DNA of 64,000 nt from Halobaculum rubrum (GTDB lineage: Archaea > Halobacteriota > Halobacteria > Halobacteriales > Haloferacaceae), in the NCBI RefSeq assembly GCF_019880225.1, contig NZ_CP082284.1, forward strand, positions 186,001-250,000, given 5' to 3'. Shown here piece by piece: positions 43,693 to 53,593 of the stretch. The notes beneath the pieces were generated by a model. The model was not told the origin of the DNA and did not search any database. It saw only the letters and a list, made by a program, of their open reading frames with translations. A program made the translations under genes and the position numbers. The first letter of the stretch is position 1, and the number at the start of each line of letters is the position of its first letter.

Positions 43693-45957
43693 ATGGGACT
43701 AGACGACGACGCACGGGAGTACCACCGGTCGGATCCTCCCGGGAAGATCGAGATCTCGACGACGAAGCCGACGAACACCCAGCGTGACCTCTCGCTGGCG
43801 TACTCGCCGGGCGTGGCCGCGCCGTGTCTCGACATCGACGAGGACCCCGAGCGCGCGTTCGAGTACACCGCGAAGGGGAACATGGTCGGGGTCGTCTCGA
43901 ACGGGTCGGCCGTGCTCGGACTCGGCGACATCGGCGCCCAGGCTTCCAAGCCCGTGATGGAGGGGAAGGGCGTCCTGTTCAAGCGGTTCGCCGACATCGA
44001 CGTGTTCGACATCGAACTCGACGAGGACGACCCCGACGAGATCGTCCGCTCGGTCGCGGCGATGGAGCCGACGTTCGGCGGGATCAACCTCGAGGACATC
44101 AAGGCGCCCGAGTGCTTCGAGATCGAGGAGCGCCTCCGCGAACGGATGGACATCCCCGTGTTCCACGACGACCAACACGGCACCGCGATCATCTCCGGGG
44201 CCGGGCTGCTCAACGCCGCCGACATCGTCGACAAGGACCTCTCGGAGCTGGATATCGTCTTCTCCGGTGCGGGCGCCTCCGCCATCGCGAGCGCGAAGTT
44301 CTACGTCTCGCTCGGGGCGGACCCGGACAACATCACGATGTGTGACTCCTCGGGGATCATCACCGAGGAGCGCGCGGCCGCCGGCGACGTGAACGACTAC
44401 AAGGCGCAGTTCGCCAGCGAGGGCGAGGGCGGCGACCTCGCGGACGCCATCGAGGGCGCGGACGTGTTCGTCGGCCTGTCGGTCGGTGGGATCGTCAGCC
44501 AGGAGATGGTCCGCTCGATGGCCGACGATCCGGTCATCTTCGCGATGGCGAACCCCGACCCCGAGATCACCTACGAGGACGCCAAGGACGCCCGTGACGA
44601 CACCGTCATCATGGGGACGGGCCGGTCGGACTACCCCAATCAGGTGAACAACGTCCTCGGGTTCCCGTTCCTGTTCCGGGGCGCGCTCGACGTTCGCGCG
44701 ACCGACATCAACGAGGACATGAAGCGCGCGGCCGCCGAGGCGCTCGCGGAGCTGGCGCGTCAGGACGTCCCGGACGCGGTCGTGAAGGCGTACGGCGACC
44801 AGCCGCTGAAGTACGGCCCGGAGTACGTCATCCCGAAGCCGCTGGACCCGCGCGTCCTCTTCGAGGTCGCGCCCGCGGTCGCGAAGGCGGCCATGGAGTC
44901 GGGCTGTGCCCGTACGGAGGTCGACACCGACGTGTACGCCGAACAACTCGAGGCCCGCCTCGGCAAGAGCCGCGAGATGATGCGCGTCGTCCTGAACAAG
45001 GCGCGCTCGGAGCCAAAGCGCGTCGCGCTCGCGGAGGGGACCGACGAGAAGATGATCCGCGCGGCCTACCAGATGGCCGAGCAGGGCATCGCCGACCCGG
45101 TGTTGCTGGGGGACCGCGACACGATCGAGTCCACCACCGCCCACCTCGGGCTGGAGTTCGACCCCGAGGTCGTCGACCCTGACGGGGACAGCAAGGCCGA
45201 CGTGTACGCCGACCGCCTCCACGAACTCCGCAGGCGCAAGGGAGTCACCCGGTCGGAAGCGGACGAACTGCTCCGCCGTGACACGAACTACTTCGGCAGC
45301 GTGATGGTCGAACGCGGCGACGCCGACGCGCTCCTCACGGGCCTGACACACCACTACCCGAGCGCGCTCCGGCCGCCGCTGCAGGTCATCGGCACCGCCG
45401 ACGACGCAGAGTACGTCGCCGGCGTGTACATGCTCACGTTCAAGAACCGCGTCGTGTTCTGCGCCGACACCACGGTGAATCAGTCCCCCGACGCCGAGGT
45501 GCTCGCCGAGGTGACGAAACACACCGCGAAGCTGGCGCGTCGGTTCAACGTCGAGCCGCGCGCGGCGATGCTGTCGTACTCCAACTTCGGCTCCGTCGAC
45601 AACCCCGGGACACGCAAGCCCCGGGAGGCGGTCGACCGGCTCCACGACGACCCCGAGGTCGACTTCCCGGTCGACGGGGAGATGCAGGCCGACACCGCCG
45701 TCGTCGAGGACATCCTCGAGGACACGTACGACTTCTCGACGCTCGACGGTCCCGCGAACGTCCTCGTGTTCCCGAACCTCGAGGCCGGCAACATCGGCTA
45801 CAAGCTGCTCCAGCGTCTCGGCGGCGCCGAGGCCATCGGGCCGATGCTCGTCGGGATGGACCAGCCCGTCCACGTGATGCAGCGCGGCGACGAGGTCAAG
45901 GACATCGTCAACCTCGCCGGCGTCGCCGTCGTCGACGCACAGAGCGAGACGGAGTAG
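43693..45957 (+). CDS. maeB: NADP-dependent malic enzyme with phosphate acetyltransferase-like C-domain
   Basis: A 754-residue fusion. Residues about 15-420 are malic enzyme: [54 protein letters not shown] and the Rossmann loop [16 protein letters not shown]. Residues about 430-750 resemble phosphotransacetylase ([60 protein letters not shown]), which in MaeB proteins is usually regulatory and lacks full PTA activity. The enzyme decarboxylates malate to pyruvate and makes NADPH. It is a monocistronic gene. Confidence 0.95.
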   Translation: MGLDDDAREYHRSDPPGKIEISTTKPTNTQRDLSLAYSPGVAAPCLDIDEDPERAFEYTAKGNMVGVVSNGSAVLGLGDIGAQASKPVMEGKGVLFKRFADIDVFDIELDEDDPDEIVRSVAAMEPTFGGINLEDIKAPECFEIEERLRERMDIPVFHDDQHGTAIISGAGLLNAADIVDKDLSELDIVFSGAGASAIASAKFYVSLGADPDNITMCDSSGIITEERAAAGDVNDYKAQFASEGEGGDLADAIEGADVFVGLSVGGIVSQEMVRSMADDPVIFAMANPDPEITYEDAKDARDDTVIMGTGRSDYPNQVNNVLGFPFLFRGALDVRATDINEDMKRAAAEALAELARQDVPDAVVKAYGDQPLKYGPEYVIPKPLDPRVLFEVAPAVAKAAMESGCARTEVDTDVYAEQLEARLGKSREMMRVVLNKARSEPKRVALAEGTDEKMIRAAYQMAEQGIADPVLLGDRDTIESTTAHLGLEFDPEVVDPDGDSKADVYADRLHELRRRKGVTRSEADELLRRDTNYFGSVMVERGDADALLTGLTHHYPSALRPPLQVIGTADDAEYVAGVYMLTFKNRVVFCADTTVNQSPDAEVLAEVTKHTAKLARRFNVEPRAAMLSYSNFGSVDNPGTRKPREAVDRLHDDPEVDFPVDGEMQADTAVVEDILEDTYDFSTLDGPANVLVFPNLEAGNIGYKLLQRLGGAEAIGPMLVGMDQPVHVMQRGDEVKDIVNLAGVAVVDAQSETE

Positions 45958-46082
45958 TCAGTCCCGCTGCCGGCCGATTCAGGCGGGCGACTATCCCGCT
46001 GTCCCTCGTCATCGCGCGGACGGTGACCGAGCCGACAGGCCGAAGCGTCCGGGGCTCGAGCGTGTGCGCCACAGTACCCCAG

Positions 46083-46091
46083 CATATAAGG
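46083..46091 (+). promoter_or_regulatory. TATA element of the peptide-importer operon
   Basis: The sequence catataagg is centred 28 bases upstream of the ATG at 46115 and fits a leaderless operon transcript. Confidence 0.6.
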
Positions 46092-46114
46092 AGTCGTCTC
46101 ACATCGTTCCTGCT

Positions 46115-47764
46115 ATGTCTGATCAAGACACGAGCAGACGGCGGTTCCTCCAAGCGGCGGGTTCGGCGACTGCGGCCGTCGCGCTCGCCGGCTGTTCCGG
46201 CGGCGGCGACTCGACGCCGACCGACGAGGCGACCGAGACCAGCGGGGGCGGCATGGAGACGACGAGCGAGCCGGAGGAGACGACCGAGCGCCCCGAGCCG
46301 GACACTCGTGACGGCTTCCTCCAGCGCGCCAACCGCCACACCCACGAGCAGGCGCCGTGGGTGTTCCTCCACCGCCAGTACTCCGTGTACGGGCAGTCCT
46401 CCGACATCGAGTGGCAGCCCCGGACCGACGAGCGTGTGTCGGCGTACGCCATCGAGCCGGCGACCGACGCCGGCGACGACGTCGTGATGACGCAGTCGCA
46501 GATGGACTCCGGGCTCGACCCGCAGGACCACCGCGAGACGCCGACCGACAACATCGTCCTGCAGGCGTACGAGGGGCTGCTCGAGCGCGATCGCGAGGGC
46601 GCCATCGTCGAGACGCTGGCGACCGACTACCAGCGCCTCGACGAGACGACGGTCCAGTTCACCGTCCGTGACAACGTCTCGTTCCACTCGGGCGACTCGC
46701 TCACTCCCGAGGACGTCGCCTACTCGATCAACCGGATCGTCAAGTCGGACGTGGGCATCGAGTCGCCGCAGGTCGACCAGCTCCTGGGCGTCGAGGGTGC
46801 CGAAGTCGCCTCCTCCGACGACCGCACGGTGAACGTGAACCTCTCGGGGCTCAACCCGATCGTGTTCGCCTCGTTCGCGACCTACTGCGACGTGATGAAC
46901 AAGTCGTGGGTCGAGAGCAACGACCAGGCGTACATCAACCAGAACATGGAGGGGACCGGTCCGTTCGTGCTCTCCAACTACGAGCAGGGCGTCGAGGTCG
47001 CCTTCCAGCGGAACAACGACTACTGGGACGAGCCGGCGGCCATCTCGACGTTCACGATCAACTCCGCGTCCGAGTCCTCGACGCGCGTGAACCGGCTCCT
47101 CAGCGGCGAGACCGACATCGCGGTCAACGTTCCACCCCAGGAGGTCTCCCGGGTCGAGAACAGCGAGGACGCGTCGATCTCGGCGGTGCCGTCGACGCGC
47201 GTCATCTTCAACGCGATGCGCTACGACGTGGAGCCGTTCGACTCGCCGACGTTCCGGCAGGCGGTCAACTACGCGGTCGACCTCGACTCCATCATCGAGA
47301 ACGTCCTGCAGACGTTCGGCTCGGCGACCGGCCAGCCGACCCTCGAGGGCTTCTTCGGTCACAACGAGGACCTCGACCCGTACCCGCAGGACCTCGACCG
47401 CGCCGAGCAGCTCGTCGAGGAGTCCGGCTACGCCGGCGCCGAGATCGAGCTCGTGACGCCGATCGGTCGGTACCTCAAGGACGTCGAGATCGCCCAGGCG
47501 GTCGCCTCGCAGGTCGACGAGATCCCGAACGTCTCGGCGACCGCGCGACAGGTCGAGTTCTCGACGCTCGTCAGTCAGGTGACGACGGGCAACATCGAGG
47601 ACAAGCCCCCGTGGTACCTGCTCGGGTGGGGGAACGCGACGTTCGACGCGATCCAGACGATCCAGCCGCTCCTCGCGAGCGACGGGGCGCTGACCTCGTA
47701 CAAGAACGACGAGCTCGATCGGCTGCTCGACGAGGCGCAGAGCCTCCCGAGCGAGAGCAACTAG
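46115..47764 (+). CDS. dipeptide/oligopeptide ABC transporter substrate-binding lipoprotein, apparently circularly permuted
   Basis: A 549-residue family-5 solute-binding protein. The Tat-type leader SRRRFLQAAGSATAAVALAG ends at lipobox Cys27, then a Thr/Glu linker. Residues about 64-117 (RDGFLQRANRHTHEQAPWVF, then LHRQYSVYGQSSDIEWQPR and TDERVSAY) are what normally forms the extreme C-terminus of these proteins. Only afterwards, from about 121 (DDVVMTQSQMDSGLDPQDHR), does the usual mature N-terminus begin. The protein stops at NDELDRLLDEAQSLPSESN, exactly where the displaced segment should follow. Between lie regular features such as VQFTVRDNVSFHSGDSLTPE. It is the first gene of a five-gene importer. 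Confidence 0.93.
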   Translation: MSDQDTSRRRFLQAAGSATAAVALAGCSGGGDSTPTDEATETSGGGMETTSEPEETTERPEPDTRDGFLQRANRHTHEQAPWVFLHRQYSVYGQSSDIEWQPRTDERVSAYAIEPATDAGDDVVMTQSQMDSGLDPQDHRETPTDNIVLQAYEGLLERDREGAIVETLATDYQRLDETTVQFTVRDNVSFHSGDSLTPEDVAYSINRIVKSDVGIESPQVDQLLGVEGAEVASSDDRTVNVNLSGLNPIVFASFATYCDVMNKSWVESNDQAYINQNMEGTGPFVLSNYEQGVEVAFQRNNDYWDEPAAISTFTINSASESSTRVNRLLSGETDIAVNVPPQEVSRVENSEDASISAVPSTRVIFNAMRYDVEPFDSPTFRQAVNYAVDLDSIIENVLQTFGSATGQPTLEGFFGHNEDLDPYPQDLDRAEQLVEESGYAGAEIELVTPIGRYLKDVEIAQAVASQVDEIPNVSATARQVEFSTLVSQVTTGNIEDKPPWYLLGWGNATFDAIQTIQPLLASDGALTSYKNDELDRLLDEAQSLPSESN

Positions 47765-47770
47765 GCCGTC

Positions 47771-48763
47771 ATGGGCTACGGTCGATTTCTTCTCAAGCGC
47801 GGCGTGCAGGGAGTGGGTGTCGTCTGGGGAGTCGTGACTGTCGTCTTCGTCCTCCGATTCATCACGCCGGGGTCGCCGATCGACACGGTGGCGCCGCTGG
47901 ACGCCAGTCAGGAGACGCGCCAGCGGATCGCCGAGGAGCTGGGACTGAACCAGCCGCTGTACGTCCAGTATCTGGATTACCTCTGGGAACTCCTCCAGGG
48001 AAACATGGGGTACTCGTACATCTCGAGCATCCCGGCATCGGTGCAGGTGTTCCAGAAGCTCCCGGCGACCCTGGAGCTCGCGGTCGCCGCGAGCGTCGTG
48101 GCGGTCGTCATCTCGATTCCGTTGGGGGTCATCTCGGCGACGCGGCGCCACGAGCCGGCCGACTACGCCGCCACGACGTTCTCGCTGCTCGGCATCTCGA
48201 CGCCGAACTTCTGGCTGGGGATCATGCTCGTGCTCGTGTTCGCGGTGGAGCTCAACGTCTTCCCGACCAGCGGTCGGGCGTACGGCTTCATGGAGTCGCT
48301 CGCGGCGATCACCGGCCCGGAGCCGTTCTTCACGGTCGTGACGGCGTGGCTCGCCTCGCTGTTCCTCCCGGCGATCACGCTGGGGACGTACTTCACGGCG
48401 CTCATCACTCGACTGGTCCGCTCCGGGATGCTCGACGAGCTGTCGGAGGGGTACGTCCGCGCGACGCGAGCGAAGGGGCTTCCCGAGTCCCTCGTCCGAT
48501 ACAAGCACGTCCTCCGCAACACGCTCGTTCCGGTGGTGACCGTCCTCGGGCTCCAGCTCGGGACGCTCATCGGCGGAGCGGTGATCACGGAGGCCGTCTT
48601 CGCGTGGCCCGGACTGGGCTCGGAGATCATCCGCGCGATCAACGCGCGCGACTGGCCGATCCTGCAGGGGAGCCTCATCGTTATCGGGACCGGGTTCGTC
48701 CTCTTGAACATCGTCGTCGACGCGCTGTACGCGTATCTCGACCCGCGGGTGATCGCTGAATGA
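47771..48763 (+). CDS. dppB: dipeptide/oligopeptide ABC transporter permease (DppB type)
   Basis: A 330-residue permease with six helices, starting GRFLLKRGVQGVGVVWGVVT and including a long external loop after helix 1 (typical of DppB/OppB). The ATPase-contact EAA loop is EGYVRATRAKGLPESLVRYK followed by HVLRNTLVPVVT. It pairs with the next gene; its stop overlaps that gene's ATG by four bases (ATGA at 48760-48763). The preceding binding-protein gene ends only six bases before it. Confidence 0.94.
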   Translation: MGYGRFLLKRGVQGVGVVWGVVTVVFVLRFITPGSPIDTVAPLDASQETRQRIAEELGLNQPLYVQYLDYLWELLQGNMGYSYISSIPASVQVFQKLPATLELAVAASVVAVVISIPLGVISATRRHEPADYAATTFSLLGISTPNFWLGIMLVLVFAVELNVFPTSGRAYGFMESLAAITGPEPFFTVVTAWLASLFLPAITLGTYFTALITRLVRSGMLDELSEGYVRATRAKGLPESLVRYKHVLRNTLVPVVTVLGLQLGTLIGGAVITEAVFAWPGLGSEIIRAINARDWPILQGSLIVIGTGFVLLNIVVDALYAYLDPRVIAE

Positions 48764-49833
48764 AGATCGGACCGATATCGATCTCCCCACGTACCATCCG
48801 GAACCTCCGCAAGGAGTTCCGGTCGTCCGGACTCGCGCGGATCGGCGTGGTGCTCGTGGTCGTGATCGTACTCGCGGCGGCGTTCGCCCCCATGATCGCC
48901 CCGCACAACCCCCGAACCCAGGATCTGGACCGGGCGCAGCTCCCGCCGCTTGGGTTCACCGATACCGAACAACAGACCCGGACCGAGATGGTGAACGGGA
49001 GTGTCCAGACCGTGACTGAGAACGTCACGGTGAACGCGACCGCTCAGCACCCATTGGGGACCAACTCGCTGGGACAGGACATCCTTTCGCGGGCGATATA
49101 CGGCGCCCGGACGTCGCTGCTCGTCGGGTTCTTCGGCACGGTGCTCGCTGCGCTGTTGGGCGTCACCGTCGGGCTGACCGCGGGGTACTACCGCGGCCGA
49201 ATCGACGACGCGCTGATGCGCACCGCCGACGTGTCGCTGGCGTTCCCGTCGCTCGTGCTGGCGATCGCGTTGATCGGGCTGTTCAGCCGCTTCCAAGCCG
49301 ACGTGGCGGTCGCGATCACCGACCCGCTCGTGACCACCGGCGTGGCCGGCGCGTTCCGCGACGCGGTCGGGCTACCGACACCGATGCCGGAGGCGTTCGT
49401 GTTGCCGACGGTCGTCATCCTGGTCGTCGGGTTCGTCAACTGGGTGTGGTTCGCCCGCATCGCGCGCGGCGAGGCGCTCTCGGTCCGCGAGGAGGAGTAC
49501 GTGAAAGCCGCGCGGGCGCTCGGCGCCAGCGACGTGCGGATCGTGTTCCGGCACGTCCTTCCGAACTCGATCACGCCGATCCTCGTGTTGGCGACCATCC
49601 AGGTCGCCGCGATCATCCTGTTGGAGTCGGCACTGTCGTTCCTCGGTTTCTCGGGGACGACGCTCTCGTGGGGTTTCGACATTGCGCAAGGACGCGACTA
49701 CCTCTCGTCGTCGTGGTGGATCGCAACCGTGCCCGGGATCGCGATCGTGCTCTCGGTCATCGGCATCAACCTCGTGGGTGACTGGCTCCGCGACGCGCTC
49801 GATCCGGGTATCGAGGGCGAGGGGGGGATGTAG
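48760..49833 (+). CDS. dppC: dipeptide/oligopeptide ABC transporter permease (DppC type)
   Basis: A 357-residue permease. The N-terminal cytoplasmic part precedes helix 1 (IGVVLVVVIVLAAAFAPMIA), then an external loop with HPLGTNSLGQDILSRAIYG, the DppC/OppC hallmark, and the EAA loop EEYVKAARALGASDVRIVFR with HVLPNSITPI. An extra external loop (VNGSVQTVTENVTVNATAQ) carries sequons, suggesting glycosylation. It overlaps dppB by ATGA, and its stop abuts the next ATG directly. Confidence 0.94.
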   Translation: MKIGPISISPRTIRNLRKEFRSSGLARIGVVLVVVIVLAAAFAPMIAPHNPRTQDLDRAQLPPLGFTDTEQQTRTEMVNGSVQTVTENVTVNATAQHPLGTNSLGQDILSRAIYGARTSLLVGFFGTVLAALLGVTVGLTAGYYRGRIDDALMRTADVSLAFPSLVLAIALIGLFSRFQADVAVAITDPLVTTGVAGAFRDAVGLPTPMPEAFVLPTVVILVVGFVNWVWFARIARGEALSVREEEYVKAARALGASDVRIVFRHVLPNSITPILVLATIQVAAIILLESALSFLGFSGTTLSWGFDIAQGRDYLSSSWWIATVPGIAIVLSVIGINLVGDWLRDALDPGIEGEGGM

Positions 49834-51093
49834 ATGAGCGAGACAGCCTCCACGGAGTCCACCGGCGCCCCCGACGAGCACGGTGCCCCGGAGGGCCACC
49901 CGGACGACGTGCTCCGGGTTCGGAACCTCTCTACGCGCTTCTTCACCGAAGAGGGGCAGATCAACGCCGTCGAGTCGGTCGACTTCACCGTTCGTGACGG
50001 CGAGGTGTACGGTATCGTCGGCGAGTCCGGCTCCGGGAAGTCGGTGGCGGCGCTGTCGCTCATCGACCTCGTCGACTCGCCGGGGCGGATCACCTCCGGC
50101 GAGGTGTGGTACCGCGACGCCGACCTCGCGGACGAGTTCCGGGACGAGCTGCCCGAGGCCGTGGACGGCGACCTCGTCGACACGCGTCGGCTACCCGAGG
50201 GCGTCCGCCGCGCGCTGCGCGGGCCGGCGTTCTCGATGGTGTTCCAGGACCCGATGTCCTCGCTGAACCCCTCGATCACCGTCGGCGAACAGATCGCCGA
50301 GGCCGTGGAGGTGCAGCGACGCGCCCGCGCGAACCCGCGAAGCACGCGCTCGCGGACACAGGGGTACGGGATGGGACGACTCATCGCCGACACGCTGCTG
50401 CCGAACCGCGGATACACCTCCGAGTCGAGCATGAACCGGGCGATCGAGCTGCTCGAACAGGTCGGCATCCCCGACCCCGCCGATCGCGCCCACGAGTACC
50501 CCCACCAGTTCTCCGGCGGGATGCTCCAGCGCGCGATGATCGCGCAGGCGCTTGCCGGGGAACCGGACGTGCTGATCGCCGACGAGCCGACGACCGCCCT
50601 CGACGTGACGATCCAAGCGCAGATCCTCAACCTCCTGCGCGACCTGCAGGAGGAGCAGGACACCTCCGTCGTGATGATCACCCACGATCTGGGCGTCATC
50701 GCCCGGATGTGCAACCGCGTGGGCGTCATGTACGCGGGGCAGATCGTCGAGCGGGGAACGCTCGCGGACGTGTTCGACTCGCCCGTCCATCCGTACACCG
50801 AGGGACTCATCGGCTCGATCCCGGACCTCGACGATCCGGACCCTCGGCTCCAGCCGATCGGGGGGAACGTCCCCTCGCTGTTGGACGAGGAGATGGGCGG
50901 CCGGTGTTTCTTCGCCGACCGCTGTCCGAAGGCGATGGCCGATTGCCTTCAACCGATCCCCGAGTACGACGCGGAACCCGGAACCGACGACCACGCCGTT
51001 CGCTGCGTGCTCGCACAACGGGAGTTCAGCGAGGCGGACGCGCTCCCGCCGGATCACTTCGACCGCAACGAGGAGGTGCGCGGCGATGAGTGA
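49834..51093 (+). CDS. dppD: dipeptide/oligopeptide ABC transporter ATP-binding protein (DppD type)
   Basis: A 419-residue ABC ATPase. Walker A is GESGSGKS (63-70), the Q-loop VFQDPMSSLNPS, the signature FSGGMLQRAM, Walker B VLIADEPTTALD and the switch His in VMITHDLGV. After the ABC domain a cysteine-bearing C-terminal region (GGRCFFADRCPKAMADCLQP) is characteristic of peptide importers and may bind an iron-sulfur cluster or metal. It is longer than the usual 330 residues because of two insertions (about 95-125 and 160-200). The ATG directly follows the dppC stop. Confidence 0.94.
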   Translation: MSETASTESTGAPDEHGAPEGHPDDVLRVRNLSTRFFTEEGQINAVESVDFTVRDGEVYGIVGESGSGKSVAALSLIDLVDSPGRITSGEVWYRDADLADEFRDELPEAVDGDLVDTRRLPEGVRRALRGPAFSMVFQDPMSSLNPSITVGEQIAEAVEVQRRARANPRSTRSRTQGYGMGRLIADTLLPNRGYTSESSMNRAIELLEQVGIPDPADRAHEYPHQFSGGMLQRAMIAQALAGEPDVLIADEPTTALDVTIQAQILNLLRDLQEEQDTSVVMITHDLGVIARMCNRVGVMYAGQIVERGTLADVFDSPVHPYTEGLIGSIPDLDDPDPRLQPIGGNVPSLLDEEMGGRCFFADRCPKAMADCLQPIPEYDAEPGTDDHAVRCVLAQREFSEADALPPDHFDRNEEVRGDE

Positions 51094-52582
51094 GTCCCCG
51101 CCCGGAGACCCGCTGCTCGAGGTCCACGGCCTGCGGAAGTACTACTACGAGAACGACTCGCTGTTCGATCGACTGCTCGGCCGGGACCCGTCCAGCGTGA
51201 AGGCCGTCGACGGCGTCGATCTGGAGGTGTACCCCGGGGAGACGCTCGGCGTCGTCGGCGAGTCCGGCTGCGGGAAGTCGACGACGGGCGAGACGCTCCT
51301 CAGACTGCGCGAGGCCACCGACGGCACCGTCCGCTTCGACGGCGAGGACGTCATGGAGATGGCCGGGGACGAACTGACGCGCTTCCGCAAGCGCGCGGGT
51401 ATCGTCTTCCAGGACCCGTTCTCCAGCCTCGACCCGCGGATGACCGTCGGCGACATCGTGGGCGAGGGGTTGAAGATCCACGACATGCCCGAGGAGTCGC
51501 CGGACGACGGCCGCTCAAAGCGGGAATGGCGCCGCGACCGCGCGAAGGAACTGCTCGAACGCGTCGGCCTCTCGGCCGACCAGATCGATCGGTACCCACA
51601 CGAGTTCTCCGGCGGGCAGCGCCAGCGCGTCGGCATCGCGCGCGCGCTCGCTCTCGACCCGGAGTTCATCGTGCTCGACGAGCCGGTCTCCGCGCTCGAC
51701 GTGAGCGTGCAAGCGCAGATCCTGAACCTCCTGGAGGACCTCCAGGAGGACTTCGGGCTGACGTACCTGTTCATCGCCCACGACCTCTCGGTCGTGCGGC
51801 ACATCTGCGACCGCGTCGCCGTGATGTACCTCGGCGAGGTGGTCGAGACCGGCCCGACCGACGACATCTTCGAGTCGCCGAAACACCCCTACACGAAGGC
51901 GCTGTTGGAGTCGGTTCCGCGCGCGTCCGTCGAGGAACAGGGGCGCCGCGTCGACGCGCTCCCGGGGGACGTTCCCTCGCCGCGGAACCCGCCGTCGGGC
52001 TGTCACTTCCGGACGCGCTGTCCGAAGGTGATCCAGCCGGCGACCGTCGACGTCCCGCAAGAGCAGTATCGCGGGATCATGAACCTCCGCGACCGCCTCG
52101 AACGCCAGGGGTTCACCGCCGACTCCGTCTGGGAGACGCTCGAAAGCGAGCACGACGGCGAGGACTTCGAGCGGAACACCGTCGTGTTCAAGGAAGCGAT
52201 GCGCGAGGAGTTCGACCTCGCGGGACTGTCGGGCGCGACCATGGACACCGTCGAGGACGCCCTCGAGATCCTCGCGAACGGCCGCGAGACGGAAGCCGCG
52301 GACCGGCTTCGGGACGCGTTCGCCTCGCCGTGTGAGGAGGAAGAGCCCATCCTGACCGGGGGCGAGCACGCGGCAGCGTGCCACCTCTTCGCCGACGAGG
52401 AGTACGACCGCGACCTCGACCCCACAGACATCGGGAGTGCGATGGGCGGGATGCCGGCGCCCGATCAGTCGCCGACAGCCACCGGCGACGTGGACGACGA
52501 GCCCGATCTCGACAGCGTCGACACCGCCACCGAGTCGGACGCCGACGACACCGCCGAGCCGGATACCGACGACAGCCAGTAG
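51086..52582 (+). CDS. dppF: dipeptide/oligopeptide ABC transporter ATP-binding protein (DppF type) with long insertion
   Basis: A 498-residue ABC ATPase overlapping dppD by eight bases. Walker A is GESGCGKST (58-66), the signature FSGGQRQRVG, Walker B FIVLDEPVSALD and the switch His in FIAHDLSVV. The peptide-importer C-region begins GCHFRTRCPK (about 303-313) but its second half, SPCEEEEPILTGGEHAAACH, appears about 100 residues later. The insertion between is an acidic helical stretch (about 313-411). After about 445 follows a very acidic tail. Usual DppF length is about 330. Confidence 0.93.
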   Translation: MSESPPGDPLLEVHGLRKYYYENDSLFDRLLGRDPSSVKAVDGVDLEVYPGETLGVVGESGCGKSTTGETLLRLREATDGTVRFDGEDVMEMAGDELTRFRKRAGIVFQDPFSSLDPRMTVGDIVGEGLKIHDMPEESPDDGRSKREWRRDRAKELLERVGLSADQIDRYPHEFSGGQRQRVGIARALALDPEFIVLDEPVSALDVSVQAQILNLLEDLQEDFGLTYLFIAHDLSVVRHICDRVAVMYLGEVVETGPTDDIFESPKHPYTKALLESVPRASVEEQGRRVDALPGDVPSPRNPPSGCHFRTRCPKVIQPATVDVPQEQYRGIMNLRDRLERQGFTADSVWETLESEHDGEDFERNTVVFKEAMREEFDLAGLSGATMDTVEDALEILANGRETEAADRLRDAFASPCEEEEPILTGGEHAAACHLFADEEYDRDLDPTDIGSAMGGMPAPDQSPTATGDVDDEPDLDSVDTATESDADDTAEPDTDDSQ

Positions 52583-53039
52583 GACCGCGACCGGGGGGCT
52601 CTCTTCGTTCCAGAACGGCGAATATCGACGGTCTGATCGTTCGATCCCCCGTCGACCCGCCTTCGCGTGTCGGCCACGATCGGGCGAACGGACGACCAAC
52701 GCCCGACGCATCTGCCATCGCCGGGGTGGTCGAGTCGCCCGAATGAACGGTCGGTTACGAACGGGCTTCCGAGCGCCACGGTCGTCGTCGCGACCGGCTG
52801 TCCCGACGGCGGGTCGTGATCCGGCTGGATCCAGCGCCAGACAGCGGTGCGAGTGCCGGATGTTCCTACGGATTCGATCCGACGAGAAAAAGATTCAGCG
52901 GGCGTAATGAACCGTTTAGCCTATTCTCGGGGAGTCGTGAAACGTCGTCGTAACCTCTCGACGAGACGATGAACGGTTCGAATCCGCCCGAATGCTCTTA
53001 ATACTATATGTGGTCGGGGATCCATCGGATCAGTGTACG
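52583..53039. other. intergenic region, partly AT-rich
   Basis: About 455 bases after the importer operon. The first 250 bases are GC-rich and show no credible frame. From about 52870 the sequence turns clearly AT-richer and contains two TATA-like stretches (aaccgtttagcctattc and ctcttaatactatatg), the second likely serving the gene at 53040. No RNA gene or repeat is recognised. Confidence 0.5.
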
Positions 53040-53321
53040 ATGACCCCCTCCAATCCCCTCCGCTCCGTCGCCGGTCTCCGGGACGCGGTGCCGGCATCGT
53101 CGAGACTGAAAGACGCCCTTACCGAATCCACGGGCACCGGTCGGACGCTCGCGGTCGAGCCGGTGCGCGCGCTCGCCTTCTACGCCGCGATCGTCCTCCC
53201 GTTCGTCTACCTCCCGCTCCTCGCGAACGGCGTCACGACCGAACAGCTCTCCGTCCTCGTCGGTCTGTTGCTGGCGAATGCGGCCGCACTGGTGCTCGGC
53301 CACGGACACGGCTCGGCATAA
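53040..53321 (+). CDS. small haloarchaeal two-helix membrane protein, hypothetical
   Basis: A 93-residue protein starting MTPSNPLRSVAGLRDAVPAS, with two hydrophobic helices, PVRALAFYAAIVLPFVYLPL (about 42-61) and EQLSVLVGLLLANAAALVLG (about 68-87), and a short end GHGHGSA. It is not recognised with certainty. Amphipathic start, short loop and length are common to haloarchaeal microproteins of unknown role. An AT-rich taatactatatg element lies about 37 bases upstream. The next gene is the tRNA on the other strand, about 270 bases away; I see nothing in that gap. Confidence 0.65.
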   Translation: MTPSNPLRSVAGLRDAVPASSRLKDALTESTGTGRTLAVEPVRALAFYAAIVLPFVYLPLLANGVTTEQLSVLVGLLLANAAALVLGHGHGSA

Positions 53322-53593
53322 CTCGCCGCGCCTCTCGGTCTCTTCCCCGCACCTCTTCGCCCGACGAACCACGACCCCGGAGCTCGCCAGGGTGACCACT
53401 CGGGTTCACAGTGGGCAAGAGCCACGGTACACAGCGCCCGTCGTCGGTGGGGCGCTATGGCCGGCTTCCTCGATCGACCGTCCGACAGTATCGCGGATCA
53501 GTACTGTCAGACCCTCGGAAGTGACCTCGTGAGCGGCGCAGCTCTCTACGGAGAGATAGTGCTATGTCTTGCGATCACAGCGTAAGAAGCGGA

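Noticed and set aside
46304-46465. Reading the displaced segment of the binding protein as an independent small domain or a leader repeat
   Set aside because: Its motifs correspond one by one to the missing C-terminus of the same protein family, so permutation is the simpler explanation.
45908-48790. Long open frame (about 960 codons) on the minus strand opposite the peptide importer
   Set aside because: The composition is Arg/Asp/Val-rich and no family is recognisable. The plus strand encodes a clear lipoprotein and permeases.
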